NCBI GenBank assembly: GCA_018267915.1
Contig: JAFDXN010000010.1
Span: 147,713 to 211,712, forward strand
DNA from: Bacteroidota bacterium
GTDB taxonomy: Bacteria > Bacteroidota > Bacteroidia > Chitinophagales > Chitinophagaceae
Length of the DNA: 64,000 nt
Reading direction: 5' to 3'
The notes under the pieces were generated by a model, which was not told where the DNA came from, did not search any database, and saw nothing but the letters and a program-made list of their open reading frames with translations. The position numbers and the translations under genes were made by a program. Below, in pieces: positions 50,808 to 59,322 of the stretch; position 1 is the stretch's first letter, and every line of letters begins with the position of its first letter.

Positions 50808-51554
50808 TTATTTGATCTTCAACATTTTTTTCAGGGTGTTAGCATTGTCGATGCCATAGCCATACCAATCATTATTAAAGTATATCCATAGCGTGTGCCC
50901 GGCCTTGTGCCACTTCCTGAACTTTGCTGCATATTCCTTCAGCATTTCATCCGAGTACGATGACGCGTATAGCTTTCGCGGTCCATGAAACCTGAAGTAA
51001 ATGTGCTTAGACGTGATATGTTCCTCGTACGGAAAACCCACTCCCGACTGCGATATCACCCATGCTATATTATATTGACGCATCAGGTCTATCACGTCTT
51101 TCTCCATCCAGGTATCATGGCGAACTTCTAGTGCGAAATCATATTCCCCGTACCTATTCTTTAATAGTTCGAAAAAGTAAGTAAGCTTATCGCGATTGCA
51201 CTTTAAAAATGGCGGCAATTGTAGCAGTATAGGACCAAGCTGATGTTTTATGGGCGCGAAAACTTCAAAGAATCTTCTGAGCGGTTCTTCCGGTTCGTTC
51301 AGCTTTTTCATATGCGTCAAGAAGCGACTCATCTTCGGACAAAAGGTAAAGCCTTCAGGCACCTTTGCCGCCCAGTTGAGCACTGTTTCCGCAGTGGGCA
51401 TGCGATAAAAGCTGCTATTGATCTCGGTCGTGTCAAAATGTTCAGCATAGAAGGTCAGCCAGTCTGACGCCTTCATTTTCTCTGGATAAAATATTCCTTT
51501 CCAGTCCTTATAGCTCCAGCCTGATGTGCCTATGTGTATTTTTCTATCGGCCAT
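50808..51554 (-). CDS. DUF72 (YecE-like) protein
   Basis: A 248-residue TIM-barrel DUF72 protein: IHIGTSGWSYKDWKGIFYPEK, FDTTEINSSFYRMP, FCPKMSRFLTHMKKL, LGPILLQLPPFLKCN, FALEVRHDTW and YFNNDWYGYGIDNA are its signature blocks. The biochemical role is unknown. Convergent with the glycosylase gene across 38 nt. Confidence 0.9.
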   Translation of the reverse strand: MADRKIHIGTSGWSYKDWKGIFYPEKMKASDWLTFYAEHFDTTEINSSFYRMPTAETVLNWAAKVPEGFTFCPKMSRFLTHMKKLNEPEEPLRRFFEVFAPIKHQLGPILLQLPPFLKCNRDKLTYFFELLKNRYGEYDFALEVRHDTWMEKDVIDLMRQYNIAWVISQSGVGFPYEEHITSKHIYFRFHGPRKLYASSYSDEMLKEYAAKFRKWHKAGHTLWIYFNNDWYGYGIDNANTLKKMLKIK

Positions 51555-51644
51555 ACCTGCCTAAATACATAAATATCAAGCCTAAGCTCCCTGTCATCCT
51601 GCAATGGCACAATTTGGGTATCGTCTTTTTACAAAATCAGCGGC

Positions 51645-52352
51645 ATGGCAACAGTAACCAAAAAGAAGATAGCGAAGAAAACCGCTGTTAAAAAAAATGC
51701 AGGCAAGGACATTTCAAGCAGTTACAACCAATATAAAGAGTATGACGGCAAGCAATATACCGGCATGAAAGTAGGTCGTACACATCACTGGCACTATGAC
51801 GTGGGTGACTGGAAAGAGCGTAAGATCACACCGGAGAAATGGGAGTTTACTTTCGATGTTGTCAAACGGCGCACCGGGCACGCCCCGGAAGGCAGTGGCG
51901 TTCCCGTAGGCACCGGGTACCACTGGTTTATACTGGCGCATCAATATGCCGAGAAGCTCGATGCCAACGATTACACAACACAGATGGTAGGGCTTAAGTT
52001 CAAACTATCGCACAAAAGGGTCGGGAAAGACAAATGGAACGCGAGCACAAACGCACAACGTAAACAATTGATACAAATTCTGCAAAGTGCGATCAATGAA
52101 TTGAAAAAAGAACCGGAGGAACTTGCACCTGTGGCGATCGATATGGAGTACAAAAACAAGGCTTATAAGGGCCTGGGCATTCCTGTCATGTCTTCCTGCG
52201 AAAAAGGTGTTTGCTATGAGCTGGACATTACACTTAACAACGAACACATGGGGGTGTTGCGCTGCACTCCAAGGGGGTGGAAGATAAACGAAGTGAAACA
52301 GCAAGGGCTGGTAAATGCCATAGGCAACTATGTATCGGAATGGTATGAATAA
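51645..52352 (+). CDS. Uncharacterised protein with lysine-rich N-tail
   Basis: A 235-residue protein I do not recognise. The N-terminus MATVTKKKIAKKTAVKKNAG has 8 lysines in 22 residues. The body is rich in Trp, His and Tyr (TGMKVGRTHHWHYDVGDWKE, WEFTFDVVKRRTGHAPEGSG, GTGYHWFILAHQ), and the C-terminal part has two cysteines near CEKGVCYELD and ends WKINEVKQQGLVNAIGNYVS. No signal peptide or TM. It may be DNA- or RNA-binding through the tail (inference). 25 nt upstream of a DUF421 gene, probably same transcript. Confidence 0.75.
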   Translation: MATVTKKKIAKKTAVKKNAGKDISSSYNQYKEYDGKQYTGMKVGRTHHWHYDVGDWKERKITPEKWEFTFDVVKRRTGHAPEGSGVPVGTGYHWFILAHQYAEKLDANDYTTQMVGLKFKLSHKRVGKDKWNASTNAQRKQLIQILQSAINELKKEPEELAPVAIDMEYKNKAYKGLGIPVMSSCEKGVCYELDITLNNEHMGVLRCTPRGWKINEVKQQGLVNAIGNYVSEWYE

Positions 52353-52377
52353 TTATTTTTTCCTAAAATACTAGTGT

Positions 52378-52872
52378 ATGGATCTGCTTATCAAAATATT
52401 CGGGGAAGGGAAAGAACTTAGTACTTTACAGATGGTCAGCAGGGGTATTGTGGTATTCGTAATTGCGCTGTTGCTCTTACGTATATCCGGCCGGCGCTCA
52501 TTCGGGCTTCGCACGCCGCTCGATAATATCATCAGCATCACGCTTGGTGCCGTCCTTAGCAGGGCCATCGCCGGCGTGTCACCATTTGTACCGGTAGTTG
52601 TTACCTGCCTGGTGGTAGTGTCGCTCCACAGGATATTAGGATGGCTCATTATCAGGTACAAATGGCTAGAACAAATAATGGAAGGGCGTAAGTTCCTGCT
52701 TTTCACGGATGGCGAATTCGTTAAGGAGACTATGGACAGAGCGCTTGTCCAAAGGGAAGATGTAATGCAGGGTGTACGAAAAACGGCTCTTACAGAGAAC
52801 ATGGACAAAATAAAGGCTGTCTATATGGAGCGAAATGGTGAGATATCGGTGATAACAAAAGGGGAAGATTAA
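52378..52872 (+). CDS. DUF421 (YetF-like) membrane protein
   Basis: A 164-residue protein with three TM helices in the first half (VVFVIALLLLRISGRRSFG, ISITLGAVLSRAIAG, FVPVVVTCLVVVSLHRIL) followed by a cytoplasmic alpha/beta domain (EGRKFLLFTDGEFVKETMDRA, REDVMQGVR, MDKIKAVYMERNGEISVI), as in DUF421. Members are linked to spore or stress properties in Bacillus; function unclear. Confidence 0.85.
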   Translation: MDLLIKIFGEGKELSTLQMVSRGIVVFVIALLLLRISGRRSFGLRTPLDNIISITLGAVLSRAIAGVSPFVPVVVTCLVVVSLHRILGWLIIRYKWLEQIMEGRKFLLFTDGEFVKETMDRALVQREDVMQGVRKTALTENMDKIKAVYMERNGEISVITKGED

Positions 52873-52971
52873 GCCATATCGTCCGTCATGAATTAATTGT
52901 TTGCTTGTAGGTGCAATTTTACCGGTATCTGTCTCTCATCTGGAAAGGCAAAAAAATAGCACTTAATGGAA

Positions 52972-53003
52972 CAAAAAAAAACCGGCTGCATTAAGCAGCC
53001 GGT
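52972..53003 (-). terminator. Intrinsic terminator
   Basis: Stem ACCGGCTGC / GCAGCCGGT with loop ATTAA; on the minus strand it is followed by TTTTTTTTGT. Ends the DUF1573 transcript. Confidence 0.88.
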
Positions 53004-53025
53004 CGGTATAAAATCTTTAAGAAGA

Positions 53026-53520
53026 TTAGTGGTTGGTAGTACCGTTGTTATTCACAGCAGGCACAGTTGGATTAGGATTAGCCTTCACCGTACCCTTGAT
53101 GTGGATAGTATAACGATCGGTACCTGCGTTCGACTGGATGTAAACATCTTTCATGAACGGACCAACACGGCCTTGCGTATGATATGTTACATTGATAACA
53201 CCCTTTTTGCCAGGCAGGATCGGTTGCTTCGGCCAATCAGGAACAGTGCAACCGCAAGACCCTGTAGCATTTTGGATGATCAGGGGTTCCTTACCTGCGT
53301 TAGTAAATTCGAACGCATATTTTGCCTCAGGGCCTTCTTTCAGTTCGCCGAAGTCATGTGTTTCTTCTTTGAATTTGAACTTAGGACCGTTAGGATTAGC
53401 AGCAGGGGCGGCTTGTGTTGTTGCCGGCTGCGATGATGCCGTAGCTCCGGTAGATTTTTGCGCGTTAGCGGCTAAAGCACCTACTGACAGGCAAACGAGC
53501 GTGATGAACAGTTTTTTCAT
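53026..53520 (-). CDS. DUF1573 exported protein, paralog A
   Basis: A 164-residue secreted protein: signal peptide (LFITLVCLSVGALAANA), a low-complexity linker, then an Ig-like DUF1573 domain with FKEETHDFGELKEGPEAKYAFEFTN, NATGSCGCTVPDWPK and YHTQGRVGPFMKDVYIQSN. The CGC motif is conserved with the neighbour. Role unknown; probably periplasmic or outer-surface. 62 nt downstream of its paralog on the same strand. Confidence 0.85.
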   Translation of the reverse strand: MKKLFITLVCLSVGALAANAQKSTGATASSQPATTQAAPAANPNGPKFKFKEETHDFGELKEGPEAKYAFEFTNAGKEPLIIQNATGSCGCTVPDWPKQPILPGKKGVINVTYHTQGRVGPFMKDVYIQSNAGTDRYTIHIKGTVKANPNPTVPAVNNNGTTNH

Positions 53521-53582
53521 AATTGAATTTTGATATGCTTGTTTTATTATTAGACGATATATCAGACCGCTTTCGGGTCTTT

Positions 53583-54083
53583 TTAGTTGGTTTTGATCAT
53601 TGAATTATTCTCAGGTACCGAACTGGTTGGTGCCTTTTCAACTGTTCCCTTAATGGTCAGCACCTTAGTACCCGCATTGGTAGCCACGGTGATAGACTTA
53701 GTAAACGCGCCGGGACGGCCAACGGTGTTGTAAGATGCCTTTACGATACCTGTCTTACCCGGAAGTACCGGGTCCTTTGAATAAGACGGTGTAGTACAGC
53801 CGCAGGATGCATGCACGTTCTGCAGAATGATCGGCTCCTTGCCTGTATTGGTAAATGCAAATTCGAAATCGGCAGTAGGACCTTCTTCCACGGTACCGAA
53901 ATCGTGCATCTCCGTTTTAAAATTAAGGTTCTCCGGCTTCAATGTAGTAGCGGGAGTGGCCTGTGGGGCAGGAGCGGCTGTGGTAGCTGCATTTTTTGAA
54001 ATAACAGTTTGTTTCTTTTCCTGGGCCATTCCAACGCCTGAAACCAACAATACAAGACCTAAAGAAAATAATACTCTTTTCAT
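53583..54083 (-). CDS. DUF1573 exported protein, paralog B
   Basis: A 166-residue homolog of the downstream gene: signal peptide (VLFSLGLVLLVSGVGMA), linker, and DUF1573 domain FKTEMHDFGTVEEGPTADFEFAFTN, HASCGCTTPSYSK and YNTVGRPGAFTKSITVATN. Domain identity with paralog A is high throughout, indicating tandem duplication. First gene of the pair, divergent from the tsaC-like gene. Confidence 0.85.
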   Translation of the reverse strand: MKRVLFSLGLVLLVSGVGMAQEKKQTVISKNAATTAAPAPQATPATTLKPENLNFKTEMHDFGTVEEGPTADFEFAFTNTGKEPIILQNVHASCGCTTPSYSKDPVLPGKTGIVKASYNTVGRPGAFTKSITVATNAGTKVLTIKGTVEKAPTSSVPENNSMIKTN

Positions 54084-54192
54084 TTTTTTAATCCTTTTTA
54101 GCGATGATTATGATAGATAACAAATTTAATACCGAAATGTCAAACTCTTCAATATTATTTGTTAAAACGGCTTTATCTATTTGATAACGGGC

Positions 54193-54244
54193 AAATTTAT
54201 CATTTTTCGTCCAATACATAATAAAAAATATAAAATTTATCATT
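54193..54244. repeat. Direct repeat AAATTTATCATT in a divergent control region
   Basis: The 12-mer occurs at 54193-54204 and 54233-54244, 40 nt apart (start to start), in the AT-rich gap between DUF1573 and tsaC-like genes. Possible regulator sites. Confidence 0.35.
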
Positions 54245-54245
54245 A

Positions 54246-54279
54246 TTGCCACGTTCGCAATGCGTTGCTGGTAATTTTG
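54246..54279 (+). promoter_or_regulatory. Promoter of the tsaC-like gene (-7 TAATTTTG)
   Basis: Exact -7 box at 54272-54279, only 7 nt before the ATG, with TTG at 54246-54248 at a 23-nt spacing. Confidence 0.5.
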
Positions 54280-54286
54280 TCGGCTG

Positions 54287-54859
54287 ATGATCGATTTTGA
54301 AGACGACATAAAGAACTGTATAATCACCCTCGAACAGGGGGGCATTATTTTATACCCAACTGACACTATTTGGGGGCTCGGCTGCGATGCCATGAATTCC
54401 ACGGCTGTCGAGAAGGTGTTTGCGCTGAAGCAGCGCCCCCGGGAAAAAAGCATGATCATCCTGCTTGCCGAGGCCCGGGATATTATTCAGTATATAGCCG
54501 CACCCCCGCCTGATATTATCAACACACTTGAAAGCTTCGATACCCCTACTACGGTCATTTACGATGGCGCATTAGGTTTCCCTGACAATGTAACGGCAGA
54601 CAATGGCTCTATCGCGATACGGGTTACCCGCGACCCGTTTTGCCGTGCGCTCATCAAACGGTTCCGGAGGCCCATTATATCTACCTCCGCCAATCTCAGC
54701 AATAGGCCCTCAGCGGCCACCTTTAGCGAGGTAGACCCGGAGATAATTGCAGGCTGTGACTACGTGGTAACGCACCGCCAAAACGACAGCACTGTCCATC
54801 CCCCATCCCGCATAGTGCGGCTGCACGATGACGGACAACTGGAAATACTGCGCGGATAA
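54287..54859 (+). CDS. Threonylcarbamoyl-AMP synthase (Sua5/YciO/YrdC family)
   Basis: A 190-residue YrdC-domain protein: GGIILYPTDTIWGLGCDA (KYPTxTxYGLG-like block), VFALKQRPREKSMIIL, AIRVTRDPFCRALIKRF and PIISTSANLSNRPSA. Makes threonylcarbamoyl-AMP for t6A37 of tRNA. A short TsaC-type without the Sua5 C-terminal domain. Next gene starts 27 nt on with its own -7 box. Confidence 0.9.
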   Translation: MIDFEDDIKNCIITLEQGGIILYPTDTIWGLGCDAMNSTAVEKVFALKQRPREKSMIILLAEARDIIQYIAAPPPDIINTLESFDTPTTVIYDGALGFPDNVTADNGSIAIRVTRDPFCRALIKRFRRPIISTSANLSNRPSAATFSEVDPEIIAGCDYVVTHRQNDSTVHPPSRIVRLHDDGQLEILRG

Positions 54860-54872
54860 TTTCAATACTGTT

Positions 54873-54880
54873 TAGCTTTG
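54873..54880 (+). promoter_or_regulatory. -7 box TAGCTTTG for the CCA-transferase gene
   Basis: Exact TAnnTTTG, 6 nt before the ATG at 54887. Confidence 0.5.
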
Positions 54881-54886
54881 TGCCCC

Positions 54887-56308
54887 ATGGATATTGCCTG
54901 CACCCCGGATGAAAAACGTGTACTGGAGCGAATAGCGAAAGCCGCCCAACTATTGGGTATAGACTGCTATCTCATCGGGGGTTTTGTCCGCGATAAACTG
55001 CTGAACCGGGGCTGTAAGGATATCGACGTGGTATGCACCGGCGATGGGATTGCTTTAGCCCACGCTGTCGCAGGCACTTATAAGCACAAACCGCAGGTCA
55101 ACTTTTTCAAAACCTTTGGGACAGCCCAATTCAAGGCCGATGGCTTTGACTTAGAATTTGTAGGCGCCAGGAAAGAGTCTTACCAGGATCACTCGCGCAA
55201 ACCCGAAGTCACGGCCGGCACCATCGAAGACGATCAGCGCAGGCGCGATTTTACCATCAATGCCCTCGCCATCAGCCTGAATAAGGAAGATTATGGTAAG
55301 CTCATCGATCCTTTCAACGGCATCCCCGATCTCAACGATAAGATAATCCGCACTCCCCTGGACCCCGATATTACGTTTTCCGATGACCCCCTGAGAATGA
55401 TGCGGGCAGTGCGCTTTGCCACGCAACTGGGTTTTACTATTTACCCGGAGACTTTCGAAGCCATCGCGCGAAACAGGCATCGCATCAAGATCGTTTCCAG
55501 GGAGCGCATAACAGACGAACTCAATAAGATCATCTCGGCAGAAAAACCCTCCATCGGGTTTGACCTGCTATTCCGCTCCGGCCTGCTAAAAGAATTTTTC
55601 CCGCAAATGGTGGACCTGGCAGGTGTGGAATTTATGGAAGGCAAGGGCCATAAGGATAACTTTTACCATACGTTACAGGTCCTGGACAATGTTGCCGCAC
55701 GTAGCCACAACCTTTGGCTGCGATGGGCCGCCATCCTGCACGACATAGGTAAGCCCGCAACCAAAAAATTCGAGGAAGGACACGGATGGACCTTTCATGG
55801 GCACGAGGTAGTGGGTCAGAAGATGACGCCCAAAATATTCAGGGAACTCAAGTTGCCGCAGCACGAGCAGATGAAATATGTGGCCAAATTGGTAGCCCTG
55901 CACTTGCGCCCCATCAGCCTCAGTAAAGAGGACATTACGGACTCGGCTATGCGTCGCCTGCTCTTCGATGCCGGCGACGATCTTGAAGACCTGATGATCC
56001 TTTGCGAGAGCGACATCACATCCAAGAACAAAGTAAAAGTAAAACGCTACCTCGAGAACTTTGAGATCGTCAAAGAACGCCTTAAGGCAGTAGAGGAAAA
56101 AGACCGCATTCGGAACTGGCAGCCGCCGGTAGATGGTGACGAGATCATGCAGATATTCGCTATACCGCCATCACGGCAGGTGGGCACCATTAAAGCAGCA
56201 CTCCGCGAGGCTATCCTGGACGGGGTGATTCCAAATGAACGGGAAGCTGCTTATGATTATGTCCTCCAATTCGCCGCCGGCCTCGGCCTTGCACCTAAAG
56301 CAAACTGA
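54887..56308 (+). CDS. cca: CCA tRNA nucleotidyltransferase with HD domain
   Basis: A 473-residue class II nucleotidyltransferase that adds or repairs the CCA end of tRNA. Head domain: LIGGFVRDKLLNRGCKDIDVVC (G-G-x-V-R-D and D-x-D metal site), QRRRDFTINALAI, DDPLRMMRAVRFATQLGF and RERITDEL. An HD module follows with ILHDIGKPATKKFEEGHGWTFHGHE, then the tail domain. ATG 54887 chosen; TTG 54878 overlaps the -7 box. Confidence 0.92.
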   Translation: MDIACTPDEKRVLERIAKAAQLLGIDCYLIGGFVRDKLLNRGCKDIDVVCTGDGIALAHAVAGTYKHKPQVNFFKTFGTAQFKADGFDLEFVGARKESYQDHSRKPEVTAGTIEDDQRRRDFTINALAISLNKEDYGKLIDPFNGIPDLNDKIIRTPLDPDITFSDDPLRMMRAVRFATQLGFTIYPETFEAIARNRHRIKIVSRERITDELNKIISAEKPSIGFDLLFRSGLLKEFFPQMVDLAGVEFMEGKGHKDNFYHTLQVLDNVAARSHNLWLRWAAILHDIGKPATKKFEEGHGWTFHGHEVVGQKMTPKIFRELKLPQHEQMKYVAKLVALHLRPISLSKEDITDSAMRRLLFDAGDDLEDLMILCESDITSKNKVKVKRYLENFEIVKERLKAVEEKDRIRNWQPPVDGDEIMQIFAIPPSRQVGTIKAALREAILDGVIPNEREAAYDYVLQFAAGLGLAPKAN

Positions 56309-56311
56309 CAA

Positions 56312-56818
56312 ATGGCAAAATTCAGCGTTCACAGAGGAGATATTACGCGGCAGGAAACGGATGCAATAGTCAATGCCGCAAACAGCTCCCTGCTGGGCGG
56401 TGGCGGTGTCGATGGCGCCATACATCGTGCTGCCGGGCCAGACCTCCTGGAAGCCTGCCGCAAGCTCAATGGCTGTAAAACCGGCCACGCAAAGATCACC
56501 CCGGGATTCCTGCTAAAAGCAAAGTACGTAATACACACCGTAGGGCCTGTCTGGAATGGTGGCAGAAACAATGAGGCACAGTTGCTGGCAGATGCATACC
56601 AAAACTCGTTGGCACTTGCAATAAAATACGCCGCTACTACGATCGCCTTTCCAAACATCAGCACCGGTGTATACCATTTCCCGAAAGATAAAGCGGCTGA
56701 TATTGCAGTTACTACGGTTGCCGGATTCTGTCGCCGGCATCCGGGAGCGCTAAAGGAAATTGTCTTTGTTTGCTTTGACGAGGAAAATCACCGGCTTTAT
56801 ACTTCGCGTTTTAACTAA
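56312..56818 (+). CDS. Macro-domain protein (O-acetyl-ADP-ribose deacetylase-like)
   Basis: A 168-residue macro domain of the YmdB/MacroD type: [34 protein letters not shown] is the ADP-ribose-binding start (NAAN and GGGGVDGAI), and [21 protein letters not shown] the second loop. Hydrolyses O-acetyl-ADP-ribose or removes mono-ADP-ribose from proteins. Starts 3 nt after cca. Confidence 0.93.
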   Translation: MAKFSVHRGDITRQETDAIVNAANSSLLGGGGVDGAIHRAAGPDLLEACRKLNGCKTGHAKITPGFLLKAKYVIHTVGPVWNGGRNNEAQLLADAYQNSLALAIKYAATTIAFPNISTGVYHFPKDKAADIAVTTVAGFCRRHPGALKEIVFVCFDEENHRLYTSRFN

Positions 56819-56874
56819 CGCAAGTTTTGCAAGTCAAAGACACTTTCCTACACATTACCATTAATTAAATCAGT

Positions 56875-56903
56875 TAACATTAAATTAATGTTGTGGTAAC
56901 ATT
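56875..56903. promoter_or_regulatory. Candidate Pho-type operator before the porin-pst operon
   Basis: Direct repeats TAACATT at 56875-56881 and 56897-56903 (22-nt period) overlap a perfect palindrome AACATTAA-A-TTAATGTT (56876-56892). A 22-nt direct-repeat period suits dimeric PhoB-like binding on one face of DNA, but the Pho box of this clade is not something I can verify. Confidence 0.4.
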
Positions 56904-56955
56904 GACATCATTCCACAATGGTTTTTTTGCATCAAAATTAAATTTCCATTAAATC

Positions 56956-58170
56956 ATGGTTAAATCTACTTCCAGGGCTACTAAGTACGCCATCCTGTCT
57001 TTAGTATTGGCTTGCGCTGCACCAGGCATAGGCGCCAGGGCACAATCGGCTGATACAATGAGTGAGAAAAAGTTCAAACCGCATGGACAATTATGGGGCT
57101 ATGCCTTTGGTGACTATGCCTATAAGGATCATGCTGATACAGTGGGCGGGGGCCGCGGAGGTACTAATCAATATACTAAGGTACCGGCCGGCCAGAGCAT
57201 GTTCCAGTTCCGCCGCATTTACCTTGGTTACAATTATGACCTGAGCGAAAAATTTGCAGCTGAATTCCTCCTGGCTGCGGAAGATAATTTCGGCGGCGGT
57301 GACCTGCTCGCAAACGGCAAATTCGCCCCCTACGTAAAACTCGCCAACCTTCGTTGGAAAAATATTTTCCCAGGCTCTGACTTAGTCATAGGCGAGGCAA
57401 TGACACCCGCTTTCCCTATGATGTCTGAAGCAATATGGGCATATCGTTCAATAGAAAGAACTGTTTCTGACATTCGTCGTACACCCTCTTTCGATCTGGG
57501 CGCTACCTTACAAGGGCGGTTCATTCCTAAGAATGATAATTTCGGCTATAATATAATGGTGGGCAATGGCAGCCAGGCCAGGCCCGAGTCTGACAAGTTC
57601 AAGGCTTTCTATGGCGATATCTACGCCAAGTTCTTCAAAAAGCGTATCGTGGTTGATGTATATGGCGATTACCAACGCCTCAATTGGCAGCCCGGCTTTC
57701 ATCGCGACAGGTATATGACTAAAGGCTTCGTAGCATACACAACTCCAAAGCTTACTGTAGGTGTTGAGGCATTTTACAACGTAATAAGGAACGATGACGT
57801 GGATACAAAAGTGGCCGGCGGCAAAGATACTGTCAGCAATACTGCTGTAGCTATTTCCACCTTTGTTCGTGGCCGGATATACAAGGACAAACTCGGCTTT
57901 TTCGCCCGTTATGACAACTTCTCTCCTTCAGGCAAGATCGACAATACCATTTATAATAATGACGTACCGCTCACTGCGCAGTATGACCCTAACACAAAAG
58001 AACAATTCATAACAGCGGGCATCGACTACACGCCAATTAAGAATGTCCACATCATGCCCAATATCTGGTATACCTCTTACGAAAATGTAGGCCCGCATAA
58101 CTATGGCGCAGCCAACAATAGTTATGACATGGTTTACAGGATCACTTTCTATTACATCTACGGGAAATAA
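56956..58170 (+). CDS. Outer-membrane porin (OprO/OprP-like) at the head of the pst operon
   Basis: A 404-residue beta-barrel protein. Signal peptide (AILSLVLACAAPGIGARA), then alternating amphipathic strands (FKPHGQLWGYAFGDYAYKD, MFQFRRIYLGYNYDLSEKF, FRARY-like AFYGDIYAKFFKKR), ending in the aromatic strand VYRITFYYIYGK typical of porin C-termini. Similar to phosphate-selective porins (OprO/OprP family); the position 29 nt before pstS supports phosphate uptake. Specificity is inferred from context. Confidence 0.82.
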   Translation: MVKSTSRATKYAILSLVLACAAPGIGARAQSADTMSEKKFKPHGQLWGYAFGDYAYKDHADTVGGGRGGTNQYTKVPAGQSMFQFRRIYLGYNYDLSEKFAAEFLLAAEDNFGGGDLLANGKFAPYVKLANLRWKNIFPGSDLVIGEAMTPAFPMMSEAIWAYRSIERTVSDIRRTPSFDLGATLQGRFIPKNDNFGYNIMVGNGSQARPESDKFKAFYGDIYAKFFKKRIVVDVYGDYQRLNWQPGFHRDRYMTKGFVAYTTPKLTVGVEAFYNVIRNDDVDTKVAGGKDTVSNTAVAISTFVRGRIYKDKLGFFARYDNFSPSGKIDNTIYNNDVPLTAQYDPNTKEQFITAGIDYTPIKNVHIMPNIWYTSYENVGPHNYGAANNSYDMVYRITFYYIYGK

Positions 58171-58199
58171 GTTATTACTCACACAGAAACACAAACAAA

Positions 58200-59303
58200 A
58201 TGAATACTATAAAAGGACTTAAAACACTCGCATTCGCTGGTATAGCACTGGCGCTTACAGGCAGCCTTTCTTTATACAGCTGTAATGGCGGTGGCAACAC
58301 CAAAGGCAACGATAGCACTTCAGGCGATGCCGCCACAGTACTGGGCGCAGGCAGTACTTTCGATTACCCACTGTTTTCGAAGCAATTCGCTGAGTACAAT
58401 AAGGCGAACGGACTTAAAGTAAACTACCAGTCGATAGGTTCAGGCGGCGGCATATTGCAGCTCACGAATAAAACGGTAGACTTCGGTGCTTCTGATGCTC
58501 CGCTTAACGATGAACAAACACAAAAAATGGGAGCTCCTGCATTGCACATCCCGGTAACAGCCGGTGCAGTGGTACTGAGCTACAACCTACCCGATGTAAA
58601 GGACACCTTGAAATTAACGCCCGACGTACTGGCTAACATTTTCCTCGGCAACATCAAAAAATGGAACGACCCGAAGATCGCTGCCGTCAATACCGGCGTT
58701 AAACTGCCCGATATGGACATCGTGATCGCGCACCGCTCGGACGGCAGTGGTACTACGAACATATTCACCACTTACCTAACCAAAGTAAGCGAAGACTGGA
58801 ACGGCAAAGTGGGCAAAGGCTCATCAGTGAACTGGCCTGTAGGTCTTGGTGGCAAAGGCAACGAAGGTGTTGCGGGCCTTATAAAGCAAACGCCAGGCAC
58901 CATAGGCTACATCGAGTTGGCTTATGCCATCCAGAACAAAATGGCTTTTGCTAAAATGCAGAACAAAGCGGGCAACTTCATTACGCCAAGCATCGCGTCT
59001 GTAACTGCAGCAGCTAATATTCAGCTGCCTGCTGATGCAAAAGTATCGCTCACAAATACCGAAGCTGCCGACGGCTACCCTATCTCCGGTCTGTCATGGA
59101 TACTGATTTATAAAGAGCAAAAGTACAACGACCGCTCAATGGATAAAGCTTCAAAGCTCCTGAAACTTATATGGTGGCAGGTACACGAAGGTCAGCAATT
59201 CAGCGCTGCACTCAACTATGCCCCGCTTTCGCAAAACGCTGTTACCACAGCGGAAGCGATCCTGAAGTCGGCCACTTATGATGGCAAACCCATACTACAA
59301 TAA
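58200..59303 (+). CDS. pstS: Phosphate-binding lipoprotein PstS
   Basis: Periplasmic solute-binding protein of the high-affinity phosphate ABC importer, 367 residues. Lipoprotein signal with lipobox LYSC (C28). Binding blocks: GAGSTFDYPLFSKQFAEY, IGSGGGILQLTNKTVDFGASDAPL, AHRSDGSGTTNIFTTYLTKV and TPGTIGYIELAYA, all PstS phosphate-contact segments. Translated just ahead of pstC (20 nt). Confidence 0.95.
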   Translation: MNTIKGLKTLAFAGIALALTGSLSLYSCNGGGNTKGNDSTSGDAATVLGAGSTFDYPLFSKQFAEYNKANGLKVNYQSIGSGGGILQLTNKTVDFGASDAPLNDEQTQKMGAPALHIPVTAGAVVLSYNLPDVKDTLKLTPDVLANIFLGNIKKWNDPKIAAVNTGVKLPDMDIVIAHRSDGSGTTNIFTTYLTKVSEDWNGKVGKGSSVNWPVGLGGKGNEGVAGLIKQTPGTIGYIELAYAIQNKMAFAKMQNKAGNFITPSIASVTAAANIQLPADAKVSLTNTEAADGYPISGLSWILIYKEQKYNDRSMDKASKLLKLIWWQVHEGQQFSAALNYAPLSQNAVTTAEAILKSATYDGKPILQ

Positions 59304-59322
59304 TTATTTCCAAACAATATCC

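Noticed and set aside
53565..53585. AGACC-GCTTTC-GGGTCT hairpin between the DUF1573 genes as a terminator
   Set aside because: The T-tract is on the plus strand, where no gene ends; on the coding minus strand no T-run follows.
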